Below, piece after piece: positions 11,140 to 23,354 of a DNA stretch of 64,000 bases. The position numbers and the translations under genes are program-made. The DNA comes from Cymodocea nodosa (lineage: Eukaryota > Streptophyta > Magnoliopsida > Alismatales > Cymodoceaceae). How positions within the stretch are numbered: the stretch's first letter is position 1; every line of letters starts with the position of its first letter. The stretch covers positions 9,762,501 through 9,826,500 of the forward strand of contig CM072336.1 of the NCBI GenBank assembly GCA_036874045.1, written 5' to 3'. The notes below the pieces were generated by a model, which was given only the letters and a program-made list of their open reading frames with translations, was not told the DNA's origin and made no database searches.

Positions 11140-13185
11140 TTAAATATCAGATAACCTACAGATACCAAGTTCTAATCGTAATTTTGAGAATGTATTTTCA
11201 TCCTGCGAAATCAGCATCACTATAACCTACTAAGTTTAAAGAACTGTGTTTAAAGTAAAATAGTCCAAAATTGATGGTTCCTAATAGATATTTAAAAATT
11301 CGTTTAACAGCAAGTAGGTGATTCCTTAGGATTTGATTGATATCTAGCACAAGTACACACACTAAACATAATATCTGGTCGGCTAGCTGTTAAATAGAGT
11401 AATGAACCAATCATACTTCTATATTGTTTTACATCTATAGTTTTTCTAGAGTCATCTTTATCCAACTTGGTGATAGTACTTATTGGTGTATTCTTTGTTT
11501 TAGTGTTGTCTAAACCAAACCTCTTTAATAAATCTTGAGTATATTTTTCTTGTGAAATAAAAGTACCCTGATCTAATTGCTTAATTTGTAAGCCTAGGAA
11601 AAATGATAGTTCACCCATCATACTCATTTCAAATTGATTAGTCATGTCTTTCGAAAAGGACTCAACTAATTTATCATTTGTTGCTCCAAATATGATGTTA
11701 TCTACATAGATTTGAACTACTAATATATCTTTTTCGATCTTCTTAATAAAAAGAGTGTGATCTTCCTTTCCCATAGAATACCCTTTTTCCATAAGAAATT
11801 TAGATAATCTTTCATACCAAGACCTAGGAGCTTGTTTAAGGCCATATAGTGCATTCTTAAGCTTGTAAACATACTTAGGATGTTTTGAATCTTCAAAACC
11901 TGGAGGTTGTTTTACATACACTTTTTCTTTTATATATCCATTTAAAAAAGCAGTCTTAACATCTATTTGATATAATTTGAAATCCATATAACAAGCATAT
12001 GCTAACAAAATTCGTATTGATTCTAGTCTAGCAACAAGAGCAAATGTTTCATCATAGTCAATTCCTTCCTCTTGCTTGTAACCTTGAGCAACTAATCTAG
12101 CTTTGTTCTTAACTTTATGTCCATCTTGATCTACTTTGTTTCTAAATACCCACCTTGTTCCTATTATGGATTGATTTTCAGGTGGTGAAACTAGATCTCA
12201 TACCTCATTTCTTATAAATTGATTTAGCTCATCTTGCATAGCTAAATACCAAAATTCATCTTCTAAGGCATCTTCAGTTTTCTTAGGTTCTAGTAAAGAA
12301 ACAAATGAATAAGCACCACAAATGTTGACTACTGATGACCTAGTCCTAACTCCTTGATTAGGATCGCCTATTATCTAATCAATAGGATGAGATGAAGCAT
12401 AACGCCAATTTCTATGTTGTTCCATATTTTCTATAGGTATGACATTATTTTCTTTTAAATTTTATTCATTCAAACTTAGATTTCTTATTCCGTCAGATAA
12501 TCTATCAATTTCTCTATCAACATCATTTAGTACTATTTCTGGGAGAATTTCTAAATCAAAGTTTTCAGCATGTCTTAAATCCAAATGAGAATTTTCATGA
12601 AATTTCACATGTAGGGTTTCCTCAATGGTTTTTGTTGATTTATTATAAACTCTATATGCTTTACTTCTAATGGAATAACCAACAAAAATCCCTTCATCTG
12701 ATTTGGCTTTAAATTTGTCTCTTCATTCCTTAGTGTTTAAAATAAAACACTTACAACCAAAGGGTTTTAAATAACTTATTTTGGGAACCCTGTTATACCA
12801 TATCTCATAAGGAGTTTTATCTAAAATTGGTCTTAGATGTACTCTATTTATAACATAGCATGTTGTATGAATTGCTTCTACCTAGAGAAAAAGGGATAAC
12901 TTATTCTCATTTAACATGGTTCTAGACATTTCCTGAAGTGATCTGTTCTTTCGTTCTACTATCCTATTTTGTGAAGGAGCTCTTGGAAATGAGTACCTAT
13001 GATCTATGCCTAATTCTTCACAAAAGGTGTCCATTTGATCATTATCAAATTCTGTACCATGATCACTCCTAAGTTTTTGAATTTTAACATTTTACTCATT
13101 CTGAACTTTATTACAGAATATCTTAAATATTTCAAAAACTTCAGTTTTATTAGCTAGAAAATAGACGCAAGTAAATCTAGAATAG
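11140..13185 (-). pseudogene. Element B pol, 3' part: integrase core, reverse transcriptase, deleted RNase H
   Basis: On the minus strand from 13185 the integrase core resumes, with LRSDHGTEFDN and then SQNRIVERKNRSLQEM (second catalytic Asp and the Glu region). A linker follows. The reverse transcriptase (open frame 12008-11304) contains [35 protein letters not shown] and FLGLQIKQL. The catalytic YVDD box reads YVDN (near 11705). After [19 protein letters not shown] the frame shifts. RNase H begins with GYSDADFAG near 11215 and jumps directly to the pol C-terminal block DENTFSKLRLELGIC and its stop at 11140, so roughly a hundred codons of RNase H are gone. A few in-frame stops occur upstream of the RT. 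Confidence 0.88.
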
Positions 13186-13190
13186 TCATC
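13186..13190. repeat. Target-site duplication TCATC, left of solo LTR C
   Basis: TCATC directly precedes TGTTAGGACC. The same pentamer follows CCTAACA at 15054-15058. The duplicated bases belong to the integrase gene of element B. Confidence 0.9.
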
Positions 13191-15053
13191 TGTTAGGACC
13201 CTAGTATTTTGATAATGCAAAATCTATGTGAGGAAACATATTGTATTTCACAGTTAAGTCAATGCAGCTTTAGATCAGAAGGTAGATAGAACAAATTCCA
13301 TGCAGATGAACAAATGGAGAAGTTTCCAGATAATACTGCCTTAAAGTTACAGGAAAATCAGATAGTTACAGGTCCGAAGAGTAAGTTTAAAGCAGCAGCA
13401 ATACTATCGGATAGTTAGAAGAATAACTATCCGAAATTGTAAAGCCTTCGGAGAGTTATTTAATCAGACAGTTAAGGGGATTGAATGATCGAATAGTTAA
13501 GGAGTTAACTATCCGGAAGCTTAAAGGACTTTTCGGAGAGTTACAGGTATAACTATCCAAAAGTTAAGTCATTCAATAAACCATGTGCAGAAATACAGAA
13601 CGAAAGCTTAAAGGACTTGTCGGAGAGTTAGGTAACTATCCGAGTTTTCTTTTCGAAGAGTTAGATAACTATTCGAGTTTTTCGATAAGTTACAGGTATA
13701 ACTTTCCGGAACTTAAGTCATTTTATTACGCATGTGCAAAATGGAGAAGTCGGCAGTTGAAAGCTTAAAAGGGAAAATCGGAGAGTTAGAAAGATAACTA
13801 TCCAAAATTTCAAGAGAGTTTCGGTGAGTTACAGTTTAACTATCCGAAACTTAAGTCATTGAATTTCCCATGTGTAGAATTCCAGACAGATACTCAAACG
13901 GATTTTCGGGGAGTTAGAAAGATAACTATCCGAAATTTCAAAAGAGTTTCGGTGAGTTACAGTTTAACCATCTGAAACTTAAGTCATTGAATTTCCCACG
14001 TGCAGAATTCCAGAGAGTGGCTCATATAAGTTTTCGGAGAGTTAGAAAAATAACTATTCGAAATCCTGAAGTATTTCGGTGAGTGACAGGAATAACCTTC
14101 CGAAATTTAAGTCAGCCCTTTATGCACGTGCTAAATTAATGTAATCGACAAGTACATAATTGTTCAGTAAGTTACAGTTATAAGTATCCAATTGGATGAC
14201 GGCTCACATTTAAATATTTTGGAATCCTACTTGGCAGTTAAGGTTAAGTGATCTTTTGGTGAGTTACAGATACTCTTCGGAGAGTTGCATAGCTAACTAT
14301 CCAAAAGAATAGGAAAATTGGTAAGATATCTTGAAACGATCTTTTGAACGGTCACTTGCCGTATTGGGACTTGAGGCTAATCAAGTACAGTAGAATACAT
14401 TCATTGGAAGAAAATATGATCGTTGTATATATCAGGTATATATACAAGATACAAACAACGGATTTAGACAGCTTTTTGCTCATATACATACAGAGATACA
14501 GTATACATTGCAGATCAATTACTAATATAGAAGAAAGCTCAAATTCAGTTTAACAAAGAATCGATTGAAAGCTGGATTTACAAGAAGATTCTTAAAGCTC
14601 TCCATGTGCAAAAAGTCTGATCCAAGAAGGATCATTTGGTTCGTGGCTTCAACCTAAAAGCTACATTCAGTTGTTGGTTTGAGTTTCAACCTGAAAACTC
14701 AAGAGGTTGGTTTTCTGGACTTTATACCTGAAAACTTCTGAGTGTTGGTTTTCTGGAGTTTACACCTGAAAACTTCTGTGTGGTTGGTTCTTGCTTCGAC
14801 CTGAAAGCAAGTGTATAAGTGTTGAGACACTTAGTGAAGCCCAAGTGACCCTTGGGGGTGGACTAGCCGAGTTGGTGAACCACTTAAAATTCTCTTGTGT
14901 TTCTTACCTTTATTTCCGCTGTGCATGATATTTTTATCTGATTATTATTTGTGCAAACTGATTAATCAAATTAGTTAGTAAAGTGAAAAATAGGCTTAAA
15001 TTCACACTGTTCTCCATTCACCCCCTCTTTGGTGAAGCCATTCATTCCTAACA
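13191..15053 (+). mobile_element. Solo LTR C (1863 bp) inside the integrase of element B
   Basis: It begins TGTTAGGACCC, ends CATTCCTAACA and is bounded by TCATC duplications. It holds no coding region or primer site. The U3 part (about 13380-14300) is filled with inverted motif pairs of the type TTCGGAGAGTTA...TAACTATCCGAAA and with ACGTG boxes. A TATA-like GTATATATAC lies near 14440. The R-U5 part has a repeated GTTGGTTTTCTGGA..ACCTGAAAACTTCTG block and the CACCCCCTCT motif near the 3' end. The structure means recombination between two LTRs removed the rest of the element. Confidence 0.88.
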
Positions 15054-15382
15054 TCATCAACTAGTACAAAAGCATAATGTTTACCTCCTAGACTGGTTGT
15101 TCTAGTAGGTCTAAAGAAATCCATACACACTAGTTCTGATACTCTTTTGCTTGTTATTTCATTTAATCTTTTAAAGGATGTTTTATGTAATTTACCTAGT
15201 TGACACGCATCACACATAAACTCTTTCGAGTACTTAATACTAGGTAAACCTCTAACTAGATTCTTTTTAGACAGCTTTTGTAATAATTTTAAGTTTGAGT
15301 GTCCTAGCCTTCTATGCCATAAAATGACTTCATCCGATTTTGCAATTAAGCAAGCATTGTCTTTAATAATATCAGAAGGCAA
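15054..15382 (-). pseudogene. Element B pol: pre-integrase zinc finger and start of integrase core
   Basis: The minus strand shows LWHRRLGHSNLKLLQKLSKK followed by CDACQLGKLHK, the H-H-C-C zinc-binding site of copia integrases. Then comes the first catalytic Asp context (LVCMDFF) and SLGGKHYAFVLVDD, where the solo LTR C interrupts. The core continues at 13185. This block is open, unlike its flanks. Confidence 0.88.
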
Positions 15383-15760
15383 ATTTAGAATACAAACAGT
15401 TCATTTCTTGTATGTAGTGAATAAAATTTCGTTTGTAGTCATGTCCATAATTTTACAAGAATCTTTTTCAAAAATTACTCTGTAAATCTTCATTAAAACA
15501 GGAACACTCAATAAATTAAAACCTAAGTTTTTAACTAATAAGACATCATTTATAAAACATTTCTCAGTTACCTAAACCTTCCAGACCTAAGGATATTTGT
15601 TTTGCTTTTATTTTCAAAGGTAACTTGTCTGTTCTTGGTCTTTGTTATTTCTATAAGTAATCGTATATCTCCAATCATGTGGCTGGATGCTCCACTATTC
15701 ATTATCCATTTTGATTTGTGTACCTACAAAACAGTCAAAAAGAGATTTTATCTCTTGGTA
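15383..15760 (-). pseudogene. Element B protease remnant
   Basis: The minus strand at about 15735-15680 reads KSKWIMNSGASSHMIG. This is the copia aspartic protease active site with the catalytic Asp of D-S-G replaced by Asn (one G-to-A change). The frame after it is broken by multiple stops. Confidence 0.8.
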
Positions 15761-16023
15761 CCCATTTTGAGTGGGTTCAAGAATGTTAGAGGAGTTATAT
15801 CAAAATAATCCATATTTTTAGACTTCAACTTATCTGTTTTCTGATAATTATTTTTGCATTTCTTTATCTTAGTGTTATAATTATCAGAACATTTATCTCT
15901 ATGTAAATCAAAGTTGAAATTTTCATTTCTGACATTATTTGATTTCCAATATCTAATATTCTTTAAATATGAAGAAAATTGATCAAGAATATTAAAATTC
16001 TCAAATGTCTTAGCTTCATTCTT

Positions 16024-17738
16024 CTAAAGATTTCTTTTGAAATTCTTGCATCGTGTGCTATCATTTATATGCTGCATTTCATCAATTTGCACATATTTTT
16101 CTCCCTTTTTGATTACACATGGAATAGTTTTTCTCTTACTATTCTTAGTACTGGAAATAAAGACATTATTTTTAGCAGTACCATCATGCAATATATAATT
16201 TTCAGAAGATACATCGTGTAAACCAATACCATGTTTTTCTACATTTGATATTTTACTACTGAGTTCAATTGTTAAAGTTTGACTATTATTCCATTTACTT
16301 AATATAGCCTTTTGATCGCAGACTTTAATCTTTAACACATCAATTTCTAAATTTAAATTAGTAATAGTCAGTTCTAGTTTTTCAATTTCACATATCATTT
16401 TCTTCTTATCATCAATTAAATTTTCACAATCAGCATGCAATTTTCTTTCTATAGCAGTGAACTTTAAAATTTCCTGTGCATGCCTTCGATTTTCTTCTTT
16501 AAATTTATTTAACGTAGAGTTTAGAAAATCAATCTTATTTTCAGATTCATCTAGCATTTTACTAGTGTCTTTTCTTTCTATTTTGACTTTCTTATATTTT
16601 TTGGCCAGTCTATTGTATTCAACAAGTAATCCATCAAAACTATCAAAATTAGCATTTTGATCAAAGGATACCTCACTAGATTTTGCCATAAAGCATGCAT
16701 TTGCCAGATTTTCTTCTGAATCAGATGTTGATGAGGATTCATTGTCTGATGTTGAATCTTTTGTTTCTTCACTTTGTGAAGCTGAAGAGTCATCCCATGT
16801 CACTTTAAGCGCCATTCTCTTTCTGAATTTCTTATTCCTGAAATTCCTCCTCGAATTCTTCTTATCTTTGTTGAGAGGACAATGAGTTTGAAAGTGACCC
16901 AGCCTGTTGCACTTGTAGCATATACTTTTGTCTTTCGTGAATGACTTCTTCTCCATATCTCCAAATGTCTTTGCTAACCTGAAGTTCCTGCGTTTCTTCA
17001 ACAGATTTCTAAATTTTCTGTTCAACAACAATAAATCATCGTTAGAATTACTAGTGACTTCTGAGACTTTATCAGCCTCAAAAGCTAGATCCCTTCTAGG
17101 ATTTTTCCCTTTTGGATCTAAATGTTGTACTTCATAGGCTGTTAGATTTCCTATGAGATCATCGAGAGTATATGTATTTAAGTCTTTGGACTCTTCAATA
17201 GATGTCTTTTGAGCCCAAATTTTAGTTAAAGATCTAAGGATCTTTCTTACCAAGTCTTTTTCCTTGAATTTCTTGCCTAAAGATTTTAATGAATTTACAA
17301 TCTCAAGAAAACGGGAAAACATGTCAGAGACACATTTATTTTTGTGCATTTTAAAAAGCTCATATTTATGTACTAACATATTGATCTTAGATTCCTTGAC
17401 CTGATTAGTACCTTCGTTGGCAACTTCTAATGCATGCTATATCTCATATGTAGTTATGTAGAAACTTTATTAAATTAATCATGAGATAAAGCACAAAACA
17501 AGATGTTTAAACCTTTAGCATTCAGTGCCATTCACTCCTTTTTATCAAAAGTCCAAGTATCATATGGATTCGTAACTAACACTATAGGATTGCTAATTAT
17601 ATGCCATAATTTGAAATCGATTGACTGAAAGAATACTTTCATCCTATATTTCCAATAGCCATAATTGCTACCTTCGAACATAGGAGGACGATTAGTGGTC
17701 TGTCCTTTAATCATAACTAAGATTTCAGAATTATCCAT
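16024..17738 (-). pseudogene. Element B gag (nucleocapsid polyprotein) with in-frame stops
   Basis: The N-terminus at 17738 contains NRPPMFEGSNYGYWKYRM, the usual copia gag opening (P-F-G-Y-W). Three or more stops between 17534 and 17380 interrupt it; two sit where Trp is expected (TGG to TGA or TAG). The main open block at 17379-16024 (451 codons) holds the gag helical domain, then the zinc knuckle CYKCNRLGHFQTHC (CX2CX4HX4C) at about 16925-16885. A basic stretch, a Ser-rich segment and a long coiled-coil-like segment (ENRRHAQEILKF, KKKMICEIEKLEL) follow. The long tail after the knuckle is typical of Sirevirus gag. Confidence 0.9.
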
Positions 17739-17829
17739 TTTAAACAGATGATCTGAAGTAAATAACAGGAAAAACCAATTCCTAAATAGAGAAATGAAGG
17801 CTTTCGGATGTTTTAAATAGTTTAATCTT

Positions 17830-17840
17830 CTCTGATACCA
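17830..17840 (-). promoter_or_regulatory. Primer binding site of element B (initiator-Met tRNA)
   Basis: The element strand reads TGGTATCAGAG two bases after the LTR end. It is complementary to the 3' end of plant initiator methionine tRNA, the usual primer for copia reverse transcription. Confidence 0.92.
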
Positions 17841-17842
17841 GT

Positions 17843-19059
17843 TGTAGGATCATCTGTATCACAAGAGGGGGGTGAATTGTCTTTAGTAATTAAACTAGTG
17901 GATAAAACAAAAGCACAAAACACTCGCAAATGAAATTCTATTCTTTTATTTCAAGACAGAATTTACAATATCTTTTCAGCTCAATTCCCTTCTTGACGGT
18001 TTTGATACAGTAATTTTTGATATACAATTCAAATAGGAAAACAAAGCTCTTTTTCAAAACTAATTTTGAATTGTATAAAACCTTATCTTTATGCACACAG
18101 CTCTTTTCTTTCTCTTTGCTCAGCTTCTATATCTCTTCTTCTCTAGTTGTCGAATTTCCAAACTTCTTGCGTTTGCAGCTCCTTTTCTAAAATTGCTTGG
18201 AATTTCGAACTTCTTCTGATGTTGGAGAACTTTTCAGAATATGAATATTCAAACTTAACTTTTTAGTTAGGGATCCAGATTGAATATTCAAACTTAGTTT
18301 TTGAGATTAGGATCCCCTGTTGTAATGTAGCTTGTACTCTCTATTAGTAGTCGAACTCTGTTGTCTTTCACGTTCAGCATGTTCATCCACTTGATCCACA
18401 ATCCATAATCCATAATCCACGTACTAATTTTCTCTTTAATCCAAATTACTTTCTATTTAAATTTCCACTTTCTTCACTAACATTTTGAGTTTCCACGATC
18501 TCCACTCGTAGATTCACTGAAATTTTATCTTCCTAAAGTCTTGTAGAATATCTTCTAAGTCTTCGATTTAATCGAACATTTATCTTTTAACTCCTGTCAA
18601 AACTCGAACACTTATCCTTTAACTCTTTGAGTTTTTGCACCTGCAAAACACGTGACTAAACAAGAAAACTTATCTGTTCGTTAGTCCTTTTATAAAACTC
18701 GAACAGTTATCTATCCATGCATATAAAAACTCGAACAATTATCTAACTATTCGATTTTTCATTACCGAATGCACATGGAAAACACGTGACAACTTAAAAC
18801 ATTAAAAACACACGTGTAGATAACTTAACTATACGAGTTTTTAACATAAAGTATTCGACAAAAACGAAACGTTAACTATCCGAAAGTTTAACTATTGCAA
18901 ATCTAGCTCTTCGGAAATCTTTAATTTATCCGACATAAAAATGAAACTTTCCGATAATCTGTTAACTATTATACTTAGAGAAATATACTTAGAGAATATT
19001 ATGTAGACTTATTTAAATACATTAATAAAGCATACATCATTAAAATTAAATACCTAACA
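17843..19059 (-). repeat. 5' LTR of element B (1217 bp)
   Basis: This is the partner of 2970-4179. In element orientation it runs from TGTTAGGTATTTAA (19059) to GATCATCCTACA-type end (17843). The primer site follows on the gag side and GTCTT flanks on the other. Confidence 0.9.
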
Positions 19060-19064
19060 GTCTT
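19060..19064. repeat. Target-site duplication GTCTT, right side of element B
   Basis: It matches 2965-2969. Beyond it the gag of element A resumes. Confidence 0.9.
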
Positions 19065-20226
19065 AAACATATTATTTATATTATTAGAATTATTTAACTA
19101 TTTCTTATAATTTTTATAATAACCAGAATAATTAAAACTTCTATTTTCAGACTTACCATAAGAACTAAACTTCCTGAAACTATAAATTTTCTTTTTAGAT
19201 TTATAATTATTCATTTTAGCATTTTCAAATCTAACAAATTTTGTATTTGAATTTTCAACAATAGCATGAGGATCAAAACTTAATCTGTTTTTACTTTTAA
19301 TAGGAAACTGAGTTCTTTCTCATTTATCTAGTGTTGTCTTACCAATTACCCATTTTGTCAAATTCTTATCAGCCTTAACTAATTTTTCTTCAAGATTCTT
19401 ATTTTCTAATTTCAGATTTAAAATTTCAGATGTGACTTCCTTATATAATCTAGAAATTAAATCTAACTTAAAAGAAAACTTTTCAACACCTGCACATAAT
19501 TCAATAATAGAAACATTCAAATTTTCATTTTCAAAAACTTGTTTCTTTAATTTCAAATTTAACTCATTAGATTGACCATGTAGAGATTTATTTAATTCTT
19601 CTAACTTAGAAATCTAAGATTTATAAGATTTTTCTTTTAATTTTAACTTCTGAAATTTTGAAGCTAATCTATTATATTCATGAAGAAGTCTAGTATGTAC
19701 ATTATCATTAGAAATATTTTCTTCATGATTAGAAAATTTTACCTCAAACATATATGCCATGAAAGCTACATTAGCAAGATTTGCTAATTCTGTATTTAAG
19801 TCTGAGCTTGAGCTAGAAAAATCAGATATTTCACCACCATCTAAAGAGCTCTCATCATCAAATGTTACTTGCAAAGCCTTCTTCTTAGATCATTTCTTTG
19901 CAGATTTAAACTTAGACTTGGATTTACTCTTCTTTTCCTTAAACTTCTTATCACATTTCTTTTTCTCCTTTGACCTTGAGAGATAATTAAATCTAAAGTG
20001 TCCATTTTTGTTACATTTATAATAAATAGGAACTTCAGTCTTTTCTTTTCCTTTTCTTAAAGATTCAATTCTCTTCAAGTCCTTTCTTTTTCTCCAAGCT
20101 TTCTTGAATTTCCTAGCTAAAAGAACTATATTTGAATCAGAATTAGAATTAGAATTACTTTCTATATTAGAAGATACCTGAAATGCAATATCTTTCTTCT
20201 CCTGATTCTTTTCCCTAGAGACATGT
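19065..20226 (-). pseudogene. Copia element A, 5' part: gag C-terminal half
   Basis: Minus-strand open blocks at 20078-19890, 19874-19614 and 19556-19320 share one gag-like order. First is a basic segment, then a knuckle remnant reading YYKCNKNGHFRFNY near 20020, where two Cys of CX2CX4HX4C have become Tyr (TGT to TAT-type changes). A Lys-rich run, an Asp/Ser-rich segment and a coiled-coil-like tail follow. The N-terminal half of gag is missing. The sequence changes at about 20227 into the LTR-like repeat that follows. It was once continuous with 1893-2964. Confidence 0.82.
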
Positions 20227-20227
20227 T

Positions 20228-21130
20228 GTTTAGAATAAAAAAGTGTATAATATTAACGGTTAAATAATGATTAATTACATAATATTTAGTTTATCATATG
20301 AGAATTAAGCCATTATGTTATAATTACACTATTATTTGCTTTAATGAAAGAATTTGTACAATTTCGAGGAATTAATGTTAATTAAGTACATTTTTACATT
20401 GTCGGTGAGTTATAGGCTTTTTAATTCCTAAGTATTTGAATTGTCTGTTATTTCGAAGAGTTACATTTTATGTAACAAATAGTTATGTTTTAAATGCTTA
20501 AAGAATATTTTATTATTTCCTAGAGTACACATGTTGAAACCTTAATACATGACTTAAGTGGATTTTCGGTAAGTTAGATGTTAACTATCCATAATGTGTT
20601 TGAGCATCGGATAGTTAGGCTTGCAAGTATCTGAAATACATTTTTATCATAAAACTGATTGAGGACACGTGTCGTGATCTGAAAACTTGATTTAAGTGTG
20701 GTTTTATAGTATTAAGCATGATCTATTTTAATTGCACATATTTATATCATGTACATGTGCATAGTAACAACTCATTGAGTTAGTGTTCTTTTTGTTGAAA
20801 GATCACGTACCAACACATTAAGTTATAGGTTTAAAGGTGTAAAAAGATCACGTGAGAACTCGTTGAGTTAGTAAGTAAAAACTATAAGTTGTATATCTGA
20901 ACTCGTTAAGTTAGAATTATGCACGTGTTGAATTTAAATTCTTTATTATGTCACGTGAGTTACACATGTATAACTTGTTAATTTAGCATAACTATATGTG
21001 TTGAGTTACTTGAATATACATTAAGGTAACACATTGTGTTAGTGTTATAAGCTTATAAGTTATTTCTTTATTGCACGTGATTTATAGTTATGAATTAGAT
21101 AAATTTACAATTGTACGTAAAGTTAACTAT
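20228..21130 (+). repeat. LTR-like composite repeat with palindromic and ACGTG motifs
   Basis: It starts TTGTTTAGAATAAAAAAGTG. The first 480 bp align with 8095-8830 and, inverted, with 41160-41615. The rest (about 20750-21130), with repeated AACTCGTTGAGTTA and CACGTGA motifs, aligns with 28420-28760 and, inverted, with 40440-40690. No coding region is present. It is best read as the U3 of a copia LTR that abuts and truncates element A. Confidence 0.6.
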
Positions 21131-23350
21131 ATAACTTTTATGACTACCCATAAACTTATGGACTTGATACTATTATGAAGTTCATCATTTTACATAACTG
21201 AAGTATAAATCATTTTGTTAATCATCAAAATAGATAAGAACCTTATCTCTAATAGTTTACTTCTTTGGAGGGTTTCACCGAAAGCCCCTACTACAATTCT
21301 CAACAGTTCTGATAAGTGTCAAAGGTCTTTCTTCAGAGAGTTAAGATTGAAAGGCTCCAAAATTGTTGCAATTTCAAAAGGCTTTGCTAAAAGGTTCTGA
21401 AAACAAGCTATTTCTTTGATAGTTTCTATACTGATTAAATAGCTTTGATGTAATTAAGGATTTATAACCCTAAGTTTTGGGTGGTATAAAAGCCTTGATG
21501 AAATTGTAAAAATTACAGTTGATTGGGTTGAAACTCAAGAAACCACTTGACACCTTGTGGACATAGGTTACCTATTGAACCATGTAAATTCCTATGTTCT
21601 TGTTTGTACATTATTTTTTCTTCCTTCTCTTCTTCTTCTAGATACGGTGAGGCTAGAGAGTTAGAGCATTCTAGAATTGTGTTTGTGAGTCACTCAGAAA
21701 GGTCTATTTGATAACAACAAGGAGGTCGCTAAGCACACACTGTTGGAGATGATGAATGACCTTGCAATGAAGACCTTGTTGCAAGCTACTTCACTTAGGT
21801 TCCCTCCACACATGAGCCTAGCACCTAGGAGTATCAAAAGGAAGGGAGGTTCACCGCTAGCTTCAAAGCTTCACACACATGAGCCACCTAATTGCCATTA
21901 CCATGCATAACTATGAGCCTCCTCCACTTGTGCACCAGCTAGTAATGCAACCCTCTTCCACGCACTGGTCAACATTCACCAAAGTAGGGAGTGGACACAT
22001 AGAAAGTTGGTTTGTTAGGTGCCCTAAACTAAAATGGAGATTGAAAATGAGAAGATACTTTCGATGGTGTTAAGGGCTACCTTATATACTTAGGTGATTT
22101 TGCACTTTATCCCCTCTTATTATTGTAATATACATTCCTTAGGGAATCTTGCAATTACACCTCTACAAAATACACTTAAAATAATATAATTAGAACAACA
22201 ATAAGAAGAAATATAAACAAAATAAAGTATTAAGTAAATTGTCAACTACTTATGTTCGTTAATTTTGAATTTTAAAATTTATAAAACCACAAGTGCACGA
22301 CGTTAAATGTAGACACTAGCAAATATGAGCTGTCCTCAGGGACTTGTTGGTTACTTTTAGATTTCAAGATTAAGAAGTTGTCTCAATTACTAATGTAGAT
22401 TGGGATTTATACACAACTTTTGTATTAACAGAATTTTAATTCTATATGCATATGTCAAATAGACTCAAGAAATTAATCATAAGCTTGCAACCAAGTGTAG
22501 ATCAGAAGATAAAATTTATATAACTTCAAACAAAACAGAACATTGGCAAGAAATTCAGATATGAAAATAGCCTTAAAAATCAGAAAATTACATCTGCCAG
22601 CATCCCTATCTTAAAATCCTTATATCTCAAAGAATACCTATCCAAATTAGATGAAATCAGGTGCGTTGAAGCTTCTTAGTATAAGGATCAAAATAGAGTT
22701 GTTAAATTATATTTTTCATGCTTCAGATAATAGCAGATTCACAAAACATTATAGATAAAATAGAGAAAACTGAAATTCCACACACTGATCTTTTCAACTT
22801 CAAAAACCTTATCAAATCAACTCTAAATATTACGAAATTTTAGAAAATAAAAGAAGAAACATAGCCACACATATTAGAGGAGTTTCAGATTTTTCCTCAA
22901 ACGTTTTAATACTCAAATCAACTTTCAAACCTCATAAAACATGAACATAAAATAGAGTTATGAATCTGCATTGATATACTTGCATACTCACTTCAAATTT
23001 TGATTTCTTTCAAATGGATATTATTAAAATTCACTTAACTACCATTCAGACAATAGCATATAACAAGATTTCACAATGATGAAATTGAACCACTCACAAA
23101 CAAGACAAAAATTAAATAACACAAACAACAAATACTAAAAACATAGATTATGAAAGGATACAAAGTATTTTTAATATTTTTAATGTAGCACAACACAAAA
23201 AATATGAAAGTGATATAAAAAACTAATAAAAATTTATTTTCCTAAAATAACACATGAGAACAAGAGAGAAAGTGAAGGAAAAATGGGTGGAAGAATACTC
23301 ATACACAGAGTTGTCGATGGTGGACTTTTGTAATTGGTGGCTTGCGAACA
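21131..23350. other. Non-coding, probable LTR or degraded transposon sequence
   Basis: I see no gene. At about 22278-22350 the string AAACCACAAGTGCACGACG and a TGTCCTCAGGGACTTG block resemble sequence commonly seen in plant retroelement untranslated regions. The rest is AT-rich. Short frames such as 21879-22073 have no family features. Confidence 0.35.
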
Positions 23351-23354
23351 AGCA

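Larger units (their letters stand above)
2970..19059 (-). mobile_element. Full-length Sirevirus-like Ty1/copia retrotransposon (element B)
   Basis: This element is on the minus strand, 16.1 kb including nested DNA. It has a 5' LTR at 17843-19059, an initiator-Met primer site at 17830-17840, gag at 17738-16024 and a protease near 15690. Next come the integrase (split by a solo LTR), a reverse transcriptase and a deleted RNase H ending at 11140. An unexplained 4 kb region follows, then an env-like decayed frame at 7108-4640, three polypurine tracts at 4181-4282 and the 3' LTR at 2970-4179. GTCTT duplications flank it. The order integrase-RT identifies Ty1/copia. Extra coding material after pol plus repeated polypurine tracts is the known hallmark of Sirevirus (Maximus/SIRE) elements. 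All genes carry stops, so it cannot be autonomous. Confidence 0.88.

Noticed and set aside
2970..13185. Reading the 3' LTR and solo LTR C as one element
   Set aside because: C has its own TG...CA ends and TCATC duplication inside integrase, and its sequence differs from the B LTR.
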